Below, piece after piece: positions 28,187 through 39,457 of a stretch of DNA of 64,000 nucleotides. The position numbers and the translations under genes were made by a program. Source of the DNA: Caballeronia humi (lineage in GTDB: Bacteria > Pseudomonadota > Gammaproteobacteria > Burkholderiales > Burkholderiaceae); NCBI RefSeq assembly GCF_001544475.1, contig NZ_FCNW02000001.1:62001-126000 (forward strand). The letters are read 5' to 3'. The notes below the pieces were generated by a model. That model did no database searches and was not told the DNA's origin. It saw only the letters and a list, made by a program, of their open reading frames with translations. The first letter of the stretch is position 1. Each line of letters opens with the position of its first letter.

Positions 28187-29083
28187 ATGTTCACGCACCT
28201 CTCCGATCTCGACTTGCGGTTGATCCGCGTCTTCCTCGCAATCGTCGATGCGGGCGGGATTTCGTCCGCGCAGGCGACGCTCAACGTCGGCCAGTCGACC
28301 ATCAGCACGCAGCTCGCGACGCTCGAAACGCGTTTGGGCTATCGCCTGTGCGAACGTGGTCGCAGCGGTTTCGCGCTGACTTCGCGCGGCGAGCAGTTCG
28401 TGGAAGCGTGCCGGACGCTGCTCGCCGCCGTCGATACCTTCGACATGACCGCGCGCAACGTCGGCAAGAAACTGGTGGGCACGCTCGCGATGGGGATCAT
28501 CGGCCACACGCCGGTGAGCGCGAGCGCGCGGATCAGCGAGGCGATCGCGCAATTTCGTGAACGCGATGAATCGGTGCGGTTTTCGGTGCTGGTGCGCTCG
28601 CCGGGGGAACTGGAGGAATTGCTGCTGGCGGGGCGGATTCAGGTCGCGATCGGCTACTTCTGGCATCGCGTGCCGTCGCTGGAATACACGCAGATCTACG
28701 CCGAGGACCAGTTCGCGTATTGCGCGCGGCGCCATCCGCTCTTCACTGAGGCCGGCGACATCGACCCCGAACGCGCCGCCGATTTCGCATGGGCGTGGCG
28801 CAGCTACCCGCTACCCGAAGCCGATGCGGTCGCGCCGCGCAACATCAACGCGGTTGCTGACAATATGGAAGCCGTCGCGATGCTCGTGCTGTCGGGGCAC
28901 CACTTGGGCTACCTGCCGGAGCACTTTGCCGCGCCGTACGTGAGGGAGGGACTGCTTGCGCCGCTGAACGCGGAGAAGATGCGCTACCGCGTCGCGTTCG
29001 AGATGGTCACGCGCGCGCGGCAGTTGAGGACGGACATCGTGGAGGCGTTCATCGAGGATATGAACGCCGCGCACGCCGTTTAG
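28187..29083 (+). CDS. LysR-family transcriptional regulator
   Basis: The 298-residue regulator has an N-terminal winged helix (about 8-65, LRLIRVFLAIVDAGGISSAQ followed by QSTISTQLATLETRLGYRLCERGR). The inducer-binding domain runs from about residue 90 to 295. The helix-turn-helix resembles LysR proteins divergently placed from guanidinobutyrase or related amino-acid genes. It is divergent from the ureohydrolase and shares its control region, so it is the likely regulator of that gene and perhaps of the permease. Confidence 0.88.
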   Translation: MFTHLSDLDLRLIRVFLAIVDAGGISSAQATLNVGQSTISTQLATLETRLGYRLCERGRSGFALTSRGEQFVEACRTLLAAVDTFDMTARNVGKKLVGTLAMGIIGHTPVSASARISEAIAQFRERDESVRFSVLVRSPGELEELLLAGRIQVAIGYFWHRVPSLEYTQIYAEDQFAYCARRHPLFTEAGDIDPERAADFAWAWRSYPLPEADAVAPRNINAVADNMEAVAMLVLSGHHLGYLPEHFAAPYVREGLLAPLNAEKMRYRVAFEMVTRARQLRTDIVEAFIEDMNAAHAV

Positions 29084-29084
29084 A

Positions 29085-29753
29085 TCAGCCGTTGATCACG
29101 TCCGCGCCCTTCGGCACGGTGAACTTGAAGGTATCGCTCTTGACCGGCGGATTTTTCTGGATGTTGGAGAACGTGAGCAGCGTCACGTTGCCGAAGACGT
29201 CGTGCAGTTCCATCGCCTGGAGATTGCCGTCCTTGAAGCCGATGCCAACGCTTTCGAACTGCGTGTCCTTCGCTTTCGGCGTGAGTTCGAGCCAGTCGAT
29301 GCCGCCCTTCACGCCCGCATCACGCAACGTGAAGTTCTTGTCGAGATCGTTGCTGCCGAAGAGGATCGCCGCCGGACTCGCGCCGAGCGCGCCGCCGAGC
29401 GAGCGGATCGTGACCTGGTTCAGGTCCTTGTCGTAGACGTAGAGCTTGTCGCCGTCCGCCTGGAGGACCTGCGAATACGGCTTCTCGTAAGACCAGATGA
29501 ACTTGCCGGGCCGCGCGAACATGAACGTGCCGCTCGACGTGCCGCCGCCGCGGGGAGCCGCCGTCTGGCTCGCAGCGCCCGCCTTGCCCGGCGCCTTCAC
29601 TTCCTGCTGCACGAACGTGCCGCGCGCCGCGTGGACCTGCGAGACGAACGCCTTCAACTGCTCGGTGCCGCTCGCGAAAGCCTGCGACGCCAGCAACATC
29701 GACGCGCCGGCCACGACTGCTCCGAGCGTGCGTGTGAACCACTTTTGCTGCAT
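29085..29753 (-). CDS. lolA: Outer-membrane lipoprotein carrier protein LolA
   Basis: The 222-residue periplasmic chaperone ferries lipoproteins from the LolCDE complex to LolB. It has a signal peptide ending [10 protein letters not shown] near residue 28, and the LolA half-barrel motifs [20 protein letters not shown] and [18 protein letters not shown] Gly/Ala/Pro-rich insertion (about 55-75) interrupts the early barrel. The ATG at 29753 is preferred over an in-frame TTG at 29768. It follows ftsK by 24 bases and is likely in the same operon. Confidence 0.94.
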   Translation of the reverse strand: MQQKWFTRTLGAVVAGASMLLASQAFASGTEQLKAFVSQVHAARGTFVQQEVKAPGKAGAASQTAAPRGGGTSSGTFMFARPGKFIWSYEKPYSQVLQADGDKLYVYDKDLNQVTIRSLGGALGASPAAILFGSNDLDKNFTLRDAGVKGGIDWLELTPKAKDTQFESVGIGFKDGNLQAMELHDVFGNVTLLTFSNIQKNPPVKSDTFKFTVPKGADVING

Positions 29754-29777
29754 ATATCTGTTCTCCAAGGGTGAAGC

Positions 29778-32096
29778 CTATTCAGCGTCGCCGCGCGCGG
29801 GTGTGAGGATTTCGCGATTGCCGTTGGACGACATCGCCGATACGAGCCCCGAGTTCTCCATTTGCTCAAGGAGCCGCGCGGCACGGTTATAACCAATCCG
29901 CAGATGCCGCTGCACGAGCGAAATCGACGCGCGCCGGTTCTTGATCACGACTTCCACAGCCTGATCGTATAGAGGGTCGGACTCACCATCGGCCCCGCCG
30001 GTTCCCGCGGCGCCCGCCGAGCCTTCGTCGCCGTCGCCGGCGAGGCCGCCTTCGAGGATGCCCTCGATATAGTTCGGCTCGCCCTGCTCCTTCAATTTGT
30101 CGACCACGCGATGCACTTCCTCGTCCGACACGAACGCGCCGTGCACGCGCACCGGCAGGCCGGAGCCCGGCGGCAGATAGAGCATGTCGCCCATGCCGAG
30201 CAGCGATTCCGCGCCCTGCTGATCGAGAATCGTGCGCGAATCGATCTTTGACGACACCTGGAACGCCATGCGCGTCGGCACGTTCGCCTTGATAAGGCCG
30301 GTGATCACGTCGACCGACGGCCGCTGCGTCGCGAGAATCAGGTGGATGCCGGCCGCGCGCGCCTTTTGCGCGATCCGCGCGATCAGTTCTTCGACCTTCT
30401 TGCCGACGACCATCATCAGGTCGGCGAGTTCGTCGATCACCACGACGATGTTCGGCAGGCGCGTGAGCGGTTCCGGCTCGTCCGGCGTCAGGCTGAACGG
30501 ATTCGGAATCTTCTCATCGCGCTTCGTGGCTTCGTCGATCTTGTTGTTGAAGCCGCCGAGATTGCGCACGCCCATCTTGCTCATCAGCTTGTAGCGGCGC
30601 TCCATCTCCGCGACGGCCCAGTTCAGCGCGTGGCCAGCCTGCCGCATGTCGGTGACGACCGGGCACAGCAGATGGGGAATGCCTTCGTAGACGCTCATTT
30701 CGAGCATCTTCGGATCGATCAGGATCATGCGGACCTGGTCGGCGCTCGCCTTGTAGAGCAGCGACAGGATCATCGCGTTGATGCCGACCGACTTGCCCGA
30801 ACCGGTCGTGCCCGCGACGAGCAAGTGCGGCATCTTCGCGAGATCGGCGCAGACGGGCTTGCCGCCGATGTCCTTGCCGAGGCCCATCGTGAGCGGCGAG
30901 GCAGCATCGGCGTAGACCTCGGAGCCGAGGATTTCCGAGAGCTTGACCGTCTGGCGGCGCTGATTCGGCAATTCGAGCGCCATGAAATTCTTGCCCGGAA
31001 TCGTCTCCACGACGCGAATCGACACGAGCGACAGCGAACGCGCGAGATCCTTCGCGAGCCCGACGATCTGGCTGCCCTTCACGCCTGTCGCCGGCTCGAT
31101 TTCGTAACGCGTGACCACCGGCCCCGGATACGCCGCGACCACGCTCACCTCGACACCGAAATCCTTCAGCTTCTTTTCGATCAGGCGCGACGTGTATTCG
31201 AGCGTATCGGCAGAAATGGTTTCCTTCACTTCGGGCGCGGCGTCCAGCAGCGCGAGTGGCGGCAGCGTGGAATCGCCCGGCAGGTCCTTGAAGAGCGGCA
31301 CCTGCTTTTCGCGCTCGACGCGCTCGGATTTCGGCGGGCTCGCGAGCGGCGGCACGATCACGACCGGCTCGTGGTCCTCGATCTTCACGCGGCCGCGCAC
31401 GACCTTGCCTTCGCGCGTCGATGCCGCTTCCTCGCCGAGCTTGCGGTCGCGCCCCGCTTCGCGGCGCAGGCGCGCGCCGGTGATCGCGGACATGATGCCG
31501 TCGCCGACTTTCTCGCACACCGAGAGCCACGAGAAGCGGAAATAGAGCGACAAGCCGATCGCGAGCGCGATCAACATGAAGAGCGTGGCGCCGGTAAAGC
31601 CGAACGCATGCGACATGTGCCGCGCGATCGCCTCGCCGACGACCCCGCCCGGCGCGCGCGGCAACTGCACGTTGAGCGACCACATGCGCAGCGCCTCGAT
31701 GCCGTCGCTCGCGGCGAGCACGAGCACGAACGCGAAGGCTTCCGCGAGCCAGGTGCGGTCTTTCGCGTCGGTTTCGACGGGTGCTTCGGTCAGCGTGATC
31801 CGCCGGTAGTTCGCGACGATGCGCCGCGCAAGCGGCACGATCAGCCAGTACGAGGACAGACCGAACAGCAGCAGAACGATGTCGGAAGTCCAGGCGCCGA
31901 CGCGGCCGGCCCAGTTGCCGATGTGATCGACGGTGGCGGCGTGCGTCCAGCTCGGATCGCGCCGGCTGTAGCTCACGAGCGCCATCAGAAGGAAAAGACC
32001 GAGCGCGACCTGGAGAATCCAGCGAATTTCGGTGAAAAGGCGCGACATGCGGTGCGGCAACGCCTGCGCGCTCGCAGAATAGGGTGCTTTTGCCAT
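29778..32096 (-). CDS. ftsK: DNA translocase FtsK
   Basis: The 772-residue membrane-anchored translocase segregates the chromosome terminus and activates XerCD at dif. Four N-terminal transmembrane helices (about 25-190) are followed by a short linker. The RecA-like motor has Walker [21 protein letters not shown] and Walker [21 protein letters not shown], and a C-terminal gamma winged-helix domain ([20 protein letters not shown]) reads KOPS. The linker is much shorter than in E. coli FtsK. It is upstream of lolA and divergent from trxB. Confidence 0.95.
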   Translation of the reverse strand: MAKAPYSASAQALPHRMSRLFTEIRWILQVALGLFLLMALVSYSRRDPSWTHAATVDHIGNWAGRVGAWTSDIVLLLFGLSSYWLIVPLARRIVANYRRITLTEAPVETDAKDRTWLAEAFAFVLVLAASDGIEALRMWSLNVQLPRAPGGVVGEAIARHMSHAFGFTGATLFMLIALAIGLSLYFRFSWLSVCEKVGDGIMSAITGARLRREAGRDRKLGEEAASTREGKVVRGRVKIEDHEPVVIVPPLASPPKSERVEREKQVPLFKDLPGDSTLPPLALLDAAPEVKETISADTLEYTSRLIEKKLKDFGVEVSVVAAYPGPVVTRYEIEPATGVKGSQIVGLAKDLARSLSLVSIRVVETIPGKNFMALELPNQRRQTVKLSEILGSEVYADAASPLTMGLGKDIGGKPVCADLAKMPHLLVAGTTGSGKSVGINAMILSLLYKASADQVRMILIDPKMLEMSVYEGIPHLLCPVVTDMRQAGHALNWAVAEMERRYKLMSKMGVRNLGGFNNKIDEATKRDEKIPNPFSLTPDEPEPLTRLPNIVVVIDELADLMMVVGKKVEELIARIAQKARAAGIHLILATQRPSVDVITGLIKANVPTRMAFQVSSKIDSRTILDQQGAESLLGMGDMLYLPPGSGLPVRVHGAFVSDEEVHRVVDKLKEQGEPNYIEGILEGGLAGDGDEGSAGAAGTGGADGESDPLYDQAVEVVIKNRRASISLVQRHLRIGYNRAARLLEQMENSGLVSAMSSNGNREILTPARGDAE

Positions 32097-33436
<1,340 letters not shown>

Positions 33437-33542
33437 TAACGTGGATGGCGCGGTGCATCTGTAAAATGATGTCGCCGCGTTGCCGGGAAGGCGGCGCGGG
33501 CAATGTCACACGCCAGCGCCATTTCCATTCCGGATGGTTAAG

Positions 33543-33565
33543 AAAGGGCCGCGTGGCCCTTTTTT
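33543..33565 (+). terminator. Terminator between trxB and the Smr gene
   Basis: AAAGGGCC-GCGT-GGCCCTTT followed by T residues, 107 bases after trxB. It likely ends the trxB transcript. Confidence 0.85.
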
Positions 33566-33624
33566 CATCGCGACGCGTCTTGACTAGCTGAACTACCGCG
33601 TGCCGACGCCCACCACCTAGCGCG

Positions 33625-34455
33625 ATGCCCAAGAACCAGCCCCATCCGAACGAACCGAGGCATCCACGCGACCCCGTCGCGCGGACCGCCCGTCCGGTCC
33701 AGGCCGAGCCGCCGAAACCGAAAGACTTGGCCGAAGCCGTCAAGCGAGACGGCCTCGCGGGCCTCGGCGGCCTGCGCAGCGCGCTGAAAGCCGGCGCTGC
33801 GAAACGCGAGATCGAGCGCGTGGCCGCGGAGCGGGCAGAACGCGAAGCCGTCGCCGATGCCGACGTGTTCCGCCGCTCCATCGGCGAAATCGAGCCGCTC
33901 AAAACGCCGCCGCGCACGACCGTCACGCGCGTCCCGCCGCCGCCTTTGCCGCTGCAAACCCGGCGCGACGAGGAAGCGGTCCTCCAGGAAGCGCTCTCCG
34001 ACGAATACGATCCTGAAAGCCTGCTCGACATCGACGAAACGCTCTCCTATTGCCGCACGGGCGTGAGCCAGGAAGTCGTGCGGAAATTGCGGCGCGGCGC
34101 GTGGATCGTGCAGGCGCAGCTCGATTTGCATGGCATGCGCCGCGAAGAAGCGCGCGACGCGTTGGCGGAATTCATCCGCGAATCAGTGAAGCGCGGGCTG
34201 CGGTGTCTGCGCGTGATTCACGGCAAGGGGCTCGGATCGATCGGCAAGGAGCCGGTGCTGAAGGGCAAGGTTCGCGCGTGGCTCGTGCAGAAGGAAGAAG
34301 TGATCGCGTTCTGCCAGGCGCGGCCGCACGACGGCGGCGCAGGCGCCGTGCTCGTGCTTCTCCAGCCGGGCGGGACGCCGCGCCATCACGGCCATCCGCA
34401 GGATCAGGGCACGGCCAGCAAAACCAGCTCGAAGGACCCGCGCAGTGCACCCTAG
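33625..34455 (+). CDS. Smr-domain protein (MutS2 C-terminal-like nuclease)
   Basis: The 276-residue protein ends in an Smr domain (about 165-245) with LDLHGMRREEARDALAEFI and LRVIHGKGLGSIGKEPVLKG, the two hallmark motifs. Smr domains of this type are DNA/RNA endonucleases, and some members act on stalled ribosomes. The N-terminal half is charged and probably disordered (KRDGLAGLGGLRSALKAGAA). Its 3' end overlaps the GTG start of the TRIC gene, so the two are coupled. Confidence 0.88.
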   Translation: MPKNQPHPNEPRHPRDPVARTARPVQAEPPKPKDLAEAVKRDGLAGLGGLRSALKAGAAKREIERVAAERAEREAVADADVFRRSIGEIEPLKTPPRTTVTRVPPPPLPLQTRRDEEAVLQEALSDEYDPESLLDIDETLSYCRTGVSQEVVRKLRRGAWIVQAQLDLHGMRREEARDALAEFIRESVKRGLRCLRVIHGKGLGSIGKEPVLKGKVRAWLVQKEEVIAFCQARPHDGGAGAVLVLLQPGGTPRHHGHPQDQGTASKTSSKDPRSAP

Positions 34456-35065
34456 ACTGACGCTCGCGATCTCCATCATGGAGGCGCTCGCGCTTTTTTC
34501 GTACGCCATCTCGGGTCTGATCGAAGCAAGAAAGCGCCGGCTCGACGCCGTCGGCGCGTTCATGGTCGCGCTCGCCACGGCGTTCGGCGGTGGCACCGTG
34601 CGCGACGTGCTGCTCTCGCGCCGGCCGTTCTACTGGGTCGAGCATCAGGACTACGTGCTCGTCATTTTCGCGATGGCGATCTTCGCGCCGATGCTGCTCA
34701 AAATGACGAGCCGCCTCTTCGACGAGCGCCTGCTCCTGATCGCCGACGCGATCGGCCTGGGGCTTTTCAGCATTTCGGGGACGTCCATCGCCCTGGACGC
34801 GCAAATGCCCGCGTTCACCGCCGTCATGATGGGCGTGGTGACGGGCGTGTTCGGCGGCGTGATGCGCGACGTGCTGTGCAACGAGATTCCGCTGATTTTG
34901 CGCGACTCGCGGCCCTATGCGGTGTGCGCGTTCGCGGGCTGCTGGCTTTACTTGCTGCTCGACCGGATGGAAATCGACACAATCTACGCCGTGCTGCTGT
35001 CGACGGCGTTCATCCTCATCGCGCGACTCGTCACGTTCAAGTTCGACATCCGGCTGCCGCACTAG
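34445..35065 (+). CDS. TRIC-type (UPF0126/YadS) cation channel
   Basis: The 206-residue protein has seven hydrophobic helices arranged as two repeats, each with the glycine motif and RD pair (AFGGGTVRDVLLSRRPFYWV and FGGVMRDVLCNEIPLI). It belongs to the prokaryotic TRIC/UPF0126 family, thought to form homotrimeric monovalent cation channels. The GTG start at 34445 overlaps the end of the Smr gene by 11 bases; ATG (MEALALFS) at 34478 is the alternative. Confidence 0.88.
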   Translation: MHPRLTLAISIMEALALFSYAISGLIEARKRRLDAVGAFMVALATAFGGGTVRDVLLSRRPFYWVEHQDYVLVIFAMAIFAPMLLKMTSRLFDERLLLIADAIGLGLFSISGTSIALDAQMPAFTAVMMGVVTGVFGGVMRDVLCNEIPLILRDSRPYAVCAFAGCWLYLLLDRMEIDTIYAVLLSTAFILIARLVTFKFDIRLPH

Positions 35066-35164
35066 CGCCAGTGCCAACGCCGTAAAGGCTTGCGGGACAG
35101 TGATTTGCTACAATCAGCGAGTTCCCAAACAGACCAACCCCCGCGTTTTCACCGCAGACTGACC

Positions 35165-35818
35165 ATGAATATCGAGCAAGCGCGTTTCAACATGATCGAG
35201 CAACAGATTCGTCCCTGGGATGTGCTGGACCAGGACGTCCTGAACCTGCTGACGATCGTCAAGCGTGAGAACTTCGTGCCCGCCGTGTATCGCAATATCG
35301 CGTTCGCCGACCTCGAAATTCCGCTGCCGGGCGGCGAGCGCATGCTGTCGCCGAGGGTCGAGGCGCGCGTGTTGCAGGAACTCGCGCTTACGAAACACGA
35401 AACCGTGCTCGAAATCGGCGCCGGCTCGGGTTACATGGCGGCGTTGCTCGCGGCGCGCGCCCGCAGCGTGACAACCGTCGAGATCGCGCCGGAACTCGCC
35501 GCGTTTGCGGAGCAGAATCTCGCGGCGAACGGTGTGTCGAACGCGCACGTCGTCACCGGCGACGGCTCGCTCGGCTGGCCGGGCGGCGCACCTTACGACG
35601 TGATCTGCGTGTCGGGCGGCCTGCCGATCATGCCGCAGGAATTCCTCGAGCAACTGAAGATCGGCGGCCGGATCGCGGCGTTTGTCGGCGACGCGCCGGT
35701 CATGAAGGCGCAAATCATCACGCGCGTCGACGAAAAGCAGTTCCGCGTCTCCGATATTTTCGAGACGGTCGTCGCTCCGCTGAAGAACGCCGTGCAGCCG
35801 CCGCGCTTCAAGTTCTGA
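35165..35818 (+). CDS. Protein-L-isoaspartate O-methyltransferase-like protein
   Basis: The 217-residue SAM-dependent methyltransferase has the opening MNIEQARFNMIEQQIRPWDV and the SAM-binding motif I VLEIGAGSGYMAALLAARAR. The post-motif VEIAPELAAFAEQNL and motif II are also present. The family is PCMT, which repairs isoaspartyl residues, but the N-terminus is shorter than E. coli Pcm and lacks the usual RVPR[HE] signature, so the substrate is uncertain. It is followed by a rhodanese gene 2 bases downstream, a conserved betaproteobacterial pairing. A TACAAT box is at 35109-35114. Confidence 0.85.
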   Translation: MNIEQARFNMIEQQIRPWDVLDQDVLNLLTIVKRENFVPAVYRNIAFADLEIPLPGGERMLSPRVEARVLQELALTKHETVLEIGAGSGYMAALLAARARSVTTVEIAPELAAFAEQNLAANGVSNAHVVTGDGSLGWPGGAPYDVICVSGGLPIMPQEFLEQLKIGGRIAAFVGDAPVMKAQIITRVDEKQFRVSDIFETVVAPLKNAVQPPRFKF

Positions 35819-35820
35819 TC

Positions 35821-36144
35821 ATGCAGAACCTGTCCGCATCCGACCTCGCTGCCTGGCTCGCCGACTCGTCGCGTCCCGCGCCCGTTCTGCTCGACGTGCG
35901 CGAGCCGTGGGAAATCGAGACAGCGAAAATGGCGAACATCGTCGCCATCCCGATGCGCGACATTCCCGCGCGCAGCGAGGAACTTGACGACGAAGCGCCG
36001 ATCGTCTGCATCTGCCATCACGGCGCGCGCAGTGCGCAGGTGGCGATGTTTCTGGAATCGCGCGGATTCACGCAGATGTTCAATTTGTATGGCGGCATCG
36101 ACGCGTGGTCGCGTCAGGTGGATTCGAGCGTTCCGACTTATTGA
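35821..36144 (+). CDS. Single-domain rhodanese
   Basis: The 107-residue rhodanese has the opening RPAPVLLDVREPWEIETAKM and catalytic loop ICHHGARSAQVAMFLESRGF, with the active Cys (ICICHHGARS) at residue 66. It is a single-domain sulfurtransferase; the natural sulfur donor and acceptor are unknown. It is co-transcribed with the PCMT-like gene and is the last gene before a 40-base perfect palindromic terminator. Confidence 0.9.
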   Translation: MQNLSASDLAAWLADSSRPAPVLLDVREPWEIETAKMANIVAIPMRDIPARSEELDDEAPIVCICHHGARSAQVAMFLESRGFTQMFNLYGGIDAWSRQVDSSVPTY

Positions 36145-36160
36145 GTTTTCGAAGGGCACA

Positions 36161-36200
36161 AAAAAGCCGCATGGGTCGTCGACGACCCATGCGGCTTTTT
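36161..36200. terminator. Perfect 40-bp palindromic terminator
   Basis: AAAAAGCCGCATGGGTCGTC is directly followed by its exact reverse complement, giving a 20-bp stem without a built-in loop and a T run on each strand. It serves the convergent rhodanese and hemY genes. Confidence 0.93.
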
Positions 36201-36215
36201 GCTTCCGGCTGAAGA

Positions 36216-37409
36216 TCAAACCACGTTCATCGCCAGCGCGCTCTCCCGATAATGCTTGCTCGCCTTCTCGGTATCGCCGAGTTGCTCGTGCAGACGCGCA
36301 AGCGCGCGATGCGTGCGAATCTTGAGCGGTTCGTTATCCGCGAGCTTGAGTGCAGACTCCAGAAACGCCTGCGCCTTACCCCACAGTTGTTGATGCAGGC
36401 ACAGGCGCCCGAGCGTGAACAGCAGGTCGGCGTCCTCGGTGCGCTCCCTCTGCCAAGCCTCCGCCCGCTGGATGAGCGGCAGCGCGTCGCCGGAGACGCA
36501 ATCAGGATAACGGCGCAACAGCCGCGCGTCCCAATTGTGCGCGAGCGCGTCCTCAACGATCTTGCGCGCCTGATCCCGCCGGTCCAGCGCGATCAGCAGT
36601 TCGGCTGCGAGATCGGCGAGACGCGGCGACTGGCGCTCCGCTGGCGACAGCGACTGCCACAACTCCAGCAGCGCGTCCGGATTGTGCCGGCGATCACGCA
36701 ACAGATTCTCCGCCGCGACCTGCCGCAGACGCACCGCGACCGCCGGATGCAGCGCCTCGCGTTTTTCCAGCGTCTTGACGAGCTTCAGCACCTCGCCCCA
36801 GTTCTTCAACTGCTGCTGCGCGCGCAACGCGATCTGCTGCGCGTGCAGGCGCCGTCCGCCCTGCGCCTGCATTTCGGTCAGCGCGATCAACGCGCCGTCC
36901 GCGTCGCGGCCATCGGCGCGCATGTCGGCGGTCGCCATCAGGCGTGCGTCCTGCCACTCGGCGCCCGTAACCTGCCCGAGCCACTCGTCGCGGCGCGCGT
37001 ACTCGTGCATCCGGTGCGCGGCATTCGCGCCGACGAGCCCGGCCGCGCCCTTGTTTTCATCGACGGAAAGCGCGTCGCGCGCCGCTTTCTCCGCCTTCGA
37101 GAAACGCCCGGCGTACAGATGGCCGATCGCGTCGCGCAACGACGCATTTGCCTTCTTCACCTTGCTGCGCGCGCGATACGCGGCGACGCGCTGCGGCATC
37201 TTCCAGACCGTGCGGATCGCGCGGATCAACGCGTACAGCACGATGAACAGCACGACGAGCGCGACGACGAAAAGGTTCAGCGACACGTCCACACGATACG
37301 GCGGCACGACGAGCAGCACCTGCCCGCCGTCGAACCCGCCGACCGTAGCGACCACGACCGCGACCGCGAACAGCAGCGCCAGCCAGATGAGTCCACGAAT
37401 CGTCATCAT
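36216..37409 (-). CDS. hemY: Heme biosynthesis-associated TPR protein HemY
   Basis: The 397-residue protein has two N-terminal membrane helices (about 7-25 and 40-60, starting IRGLIWLALLFAVAVVVATV). A HemY_N domain and C-terminal TPR-like repeats follow (for example LFTLGRLCLHQQLWGKAQAF). HemY in proteobacteria is linked to tetrapyrrole synthesis, perhaps as an assembly factor; it is not protoporphyrinogen oxidase despite the shared name. Its ATG overlaps the hemDX stop by 4 bases, so the three genes hemC-hemDX-hemY are translationally coupled. Confidence 0.92.
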   Translation of the reverse strand: MMTIRGLIWLALLFAVAVVVATVGGFDGGQVLLVVPPYRVDVSLNLFVVALVVLFIVLYALIRAIRTVWKMPQRVAAYRARSKVKKANASLRDAIGHLYAGRFSKAEKAARDALSVDENKGAAGLVGANAAHRMHEYARRDEWLGQVTGAEWQDARLMATADMRADGRDADGALIALTEMQAQGGRRLHAQQIALRAQQQLKNWGEVLKLVKTLEKREALHPAVAVRLRQVAAENLLRDRRHNPDALLELWQSLSPAERQSPRLADLAAELLIALDRRDQARKIVEDALAHNWDARLLRRYPDCVSGDALPLIQRAEAWQRERTEDADLLFTLGRLCLHQQLWGKAQAFLESALKLADNEPLKIRTHRALARLHEQLGDTEKASKHYRESALAMNVV

Positions 37410-39457
37410 CCGCCTCGCTTGAACTGGTGGACCGCCGCGAGGCTCGCGTTCAGGTTCGGCACGGCGACCGCTACCGACGCCTGATCGACCTGCTTCACGA
37501 GTTCACGCACCGTCTGCACCTTCTTCGACGATGTATCGAAATAGCGCCCGAGCGCGGCTTCGGCGGCGCGCAAGTCGGATTTCAGCGTCGGCTCGCTGCG
37601 CGAGAGCAGCGAAAGCCGCGCCGACAACAGCCGCAGCTTCACGTTCTCGCGCACGAAATAGCCTTGATCGGGCGAGGCGAGCATCGCGTCGGCGTTGTCG
37701 ATGCGGCGTACCGACACGAGGCTCGACAACTGCTGCCCGATGCCGCTCGTGACCTGCTGCCACAACACCTTCCAGCGCGGCTGGCCCGTGGCCGCCGCAA
37801 TCGACGCGCTGTCCGCGGGCGCGGCCGCACGGGCGGCGGCGCGCTCGATCGGCGCTTCGCCGGACAGCGGTAACTGGTCGATCTGGTCGATGGCGGTATC
37901 GAGCTTGATCGCGAGGCCGGTGAGATCGGTAGTCGGCGTGGACTTGAGCTTGTCGATGTCCTGCGCGACGGCCTTGCGGATCGCGACGACCTGCGGGCCG
38001 GTCGTGGCGGCGAGGCGCGTGTCGGCGCTTTGCAGCGCGTAGAGCGCGAGCTGGACGTTGCCCGTCAATTGCAATTGCTGGCTCGCGCTCGACAGGATCT
38101 GCTCGACTTCGGCGAGCATCCAGTCGTCGCGATTGCTCGCGAGATCCTGGTATTGCTGCTGCAACGCCTGACTATGCGTCTCGGCGTCAGTGAGCTTGCC
38201 CTGCAACTGGATGATCTGCGTGTTGAGCGCGCCGGTGGAACTTGCGGCCTGATCGGCTTTCGCGCGCAGGTCGGCGGCTTCCGCGTCGGCGGCCTGCAGG
38301 CGCTGCGTGACCTGCTGGTCCGCGCGATCGACCTTGCGGTTGAGCAGGAACGCGCCGCCGCCCGCCGCCACGGCGAGGATCACGATCACGAGCCATAACA
38401 GTACCGTGCTCGCGCCGCCGCGCTTCGGTTGCGCCTCGTAGGGCGTGAACGGCGTGTTCGGCGGCAAGGGCGGAGTCACGGTCGGCTGAGGTGAAGCTTT
38501 CTTGGAATCGTTCGAATCAGTCATGCGTGATTGAGCCGGTTGGTGGGCCGGCGCTGCGGCCGGTTTGGAATCCGTCGGCGCGGATTCCGCATGGGGTGTC
38601 GTCGTTGTGTCGATTGTGCGTTGCGTCGCCCCGAGCGTCGTTTTGATTGCGTCGGCGATGCGCTCGTCGCCGGCGCCGGACACCGTAATCCTATCAAAAC
38701 CCGCTTGCCGCGCGGCTTCGGCGATGCGCGGATGCGGCGTGACGAGCGGCGCGCGCTTCAGTTGCGCGGTTTCGTCGCGGCTCAGGTGCTCGCGTGCGAG
38801 TTCGTCGAGGTTGCGCACGCCTTCGGAACTCGTCAACAGCCACGCGTGAGACTGGTCCGGCGCGCTGGCGAGGAGCGCGTGGATGCGCTCCCACTTCTGC
38901 ATCGACGGTTCCGGGACGATGCGCCGGTAAGCCGCCACCTTCTCGACGATGGCGCCCGCTTCAGTCAGCCGCTCGGCGAGCCATTCGCGGCCGCCGTCGC
39001 CGCGCACGATCAACACGCGCTTACCCTCCAGGCCGTTCACGCCGAATTGCGCCTCGATCGCGGCGTAGAGCGCCTCGGAATCGAAGCGCGGCTCGGCGTG
39101 ATCCGCCGCCGGGCTGATCACGCGATGCGCCGGCGCGGCGACGCCCTGCCGCGCGAGCGCCGCGACGCTGCCCGGCCCGACCACGCCGACGGGCACCTCC
39201 GCCGGCCACGCCGCGCCGAACTTGCCGAACGCGTAATCGACCGCATTCGGCGACACGAACACGACGAGCGCGTATTTGTTCGGGCCGTACAGCTCGTCGA
39301 GGGCGGCGCGCAGCGGGGCGTCGTCGTCGACGGGGGCGATGTCGATCAGGGGAAATTCGAGGGTGTCGAAACCGGCTGCGTCGAGAAGCGCCAGCAAGCC
39401 AGCGGACTGGCCGATCGGCCGGGTGACGACGATGGTTACGCGGCGCGCGCTCGACAT
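37406..39457 (-). CDS. hemDX: Fused uroporphyrinogen-III synthase / HemX membrane protein
   Basis: The 683-residue fusion has an N-terminal uroporphyrinogen-III synthase (HemD, about 1-265, e.g. VTIVVTRPIGQSAGLLALLD and VVFVSPNAVDYAFGKFG), which closes hydroxymethylbilane to uroporphyrinogen III. A Ser/Thr/Pro linker is followed by a transmembrane helix (VLLWLVIVILAVAAGGGAFL, about 355-375) and a HemX domain with a long coiled coil. The HemX part is often mis-called uroporphyrin-III C-methyltransferase but carries no methyltransferase motif. The ATG at 39457 shares one base with the hemC TGA. No frameshift is seen, so the fusion is genuine. Confidence 0.93.
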   Translation of the reverse strand: MSSARRVTIVVTRPIGQSAGLLALLDAAGFDTLEFPLIDIAPVDDDAPLRAALDELYGPNKYALVVFVSPNAVDYAFGKFGAAWPAEVPVGVVGPGSVAALARQGVAAPAHRVISPAADHAEPRFDSEALYAAIEAQFGVNGLEGKRVLIVRGDGGREWLAERLTEAGAIVEKVAAYRRIVPEPSMQKWERIHALLASAPDQSHAWLLTSSEGVRNLDELAREHLSRDETAQLKRAPLVTPHPRIAEAARQAGFDRITVSGAGDERIADAIKTTLGATQRTIDTTTTPHAESAPTDSKPAAAPAHQPAQSRMTDSNDSKKASPQPTVTPPLPPNTPFTPYEAQPKRGGASTVLLWLVIVILAVAAGGGAFLLNRKVDRADQQVTQRLQAADAEAADLRAKADQAASSTGALNTQIIQLQGKLTDAETHSQALQQQYQDLASNRDDWMLAEVEQILSSASQQLQLTGNVQLALYALQSADTRLAATTGPQVVAIRKAVAQDIDKLKSTPTTDLTGLAIKLDTAIDQIDQLPLSGEAPIERAAARAAAPADSASIAAATGQPRWKVLWQQVTSGIGQQLSSLVSVRRIDNADAMLASPDQGYFVRENVKLRLLSARLSLLSRSEPTLKSDLRAAEAALGRYFDTSSKKVQTVRELVKQVDQASVAVAVPNLNASLAAVHQFKRGG

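Noticed and set aside
28060-28190. Guanidine riboswitch (ykkC or mini-ykkC) near the ureohydrolase
   Set aside because: No pair of ACGR-loop hairpins and no guanidine-I or -III core could be found in the 127-base divergent region.
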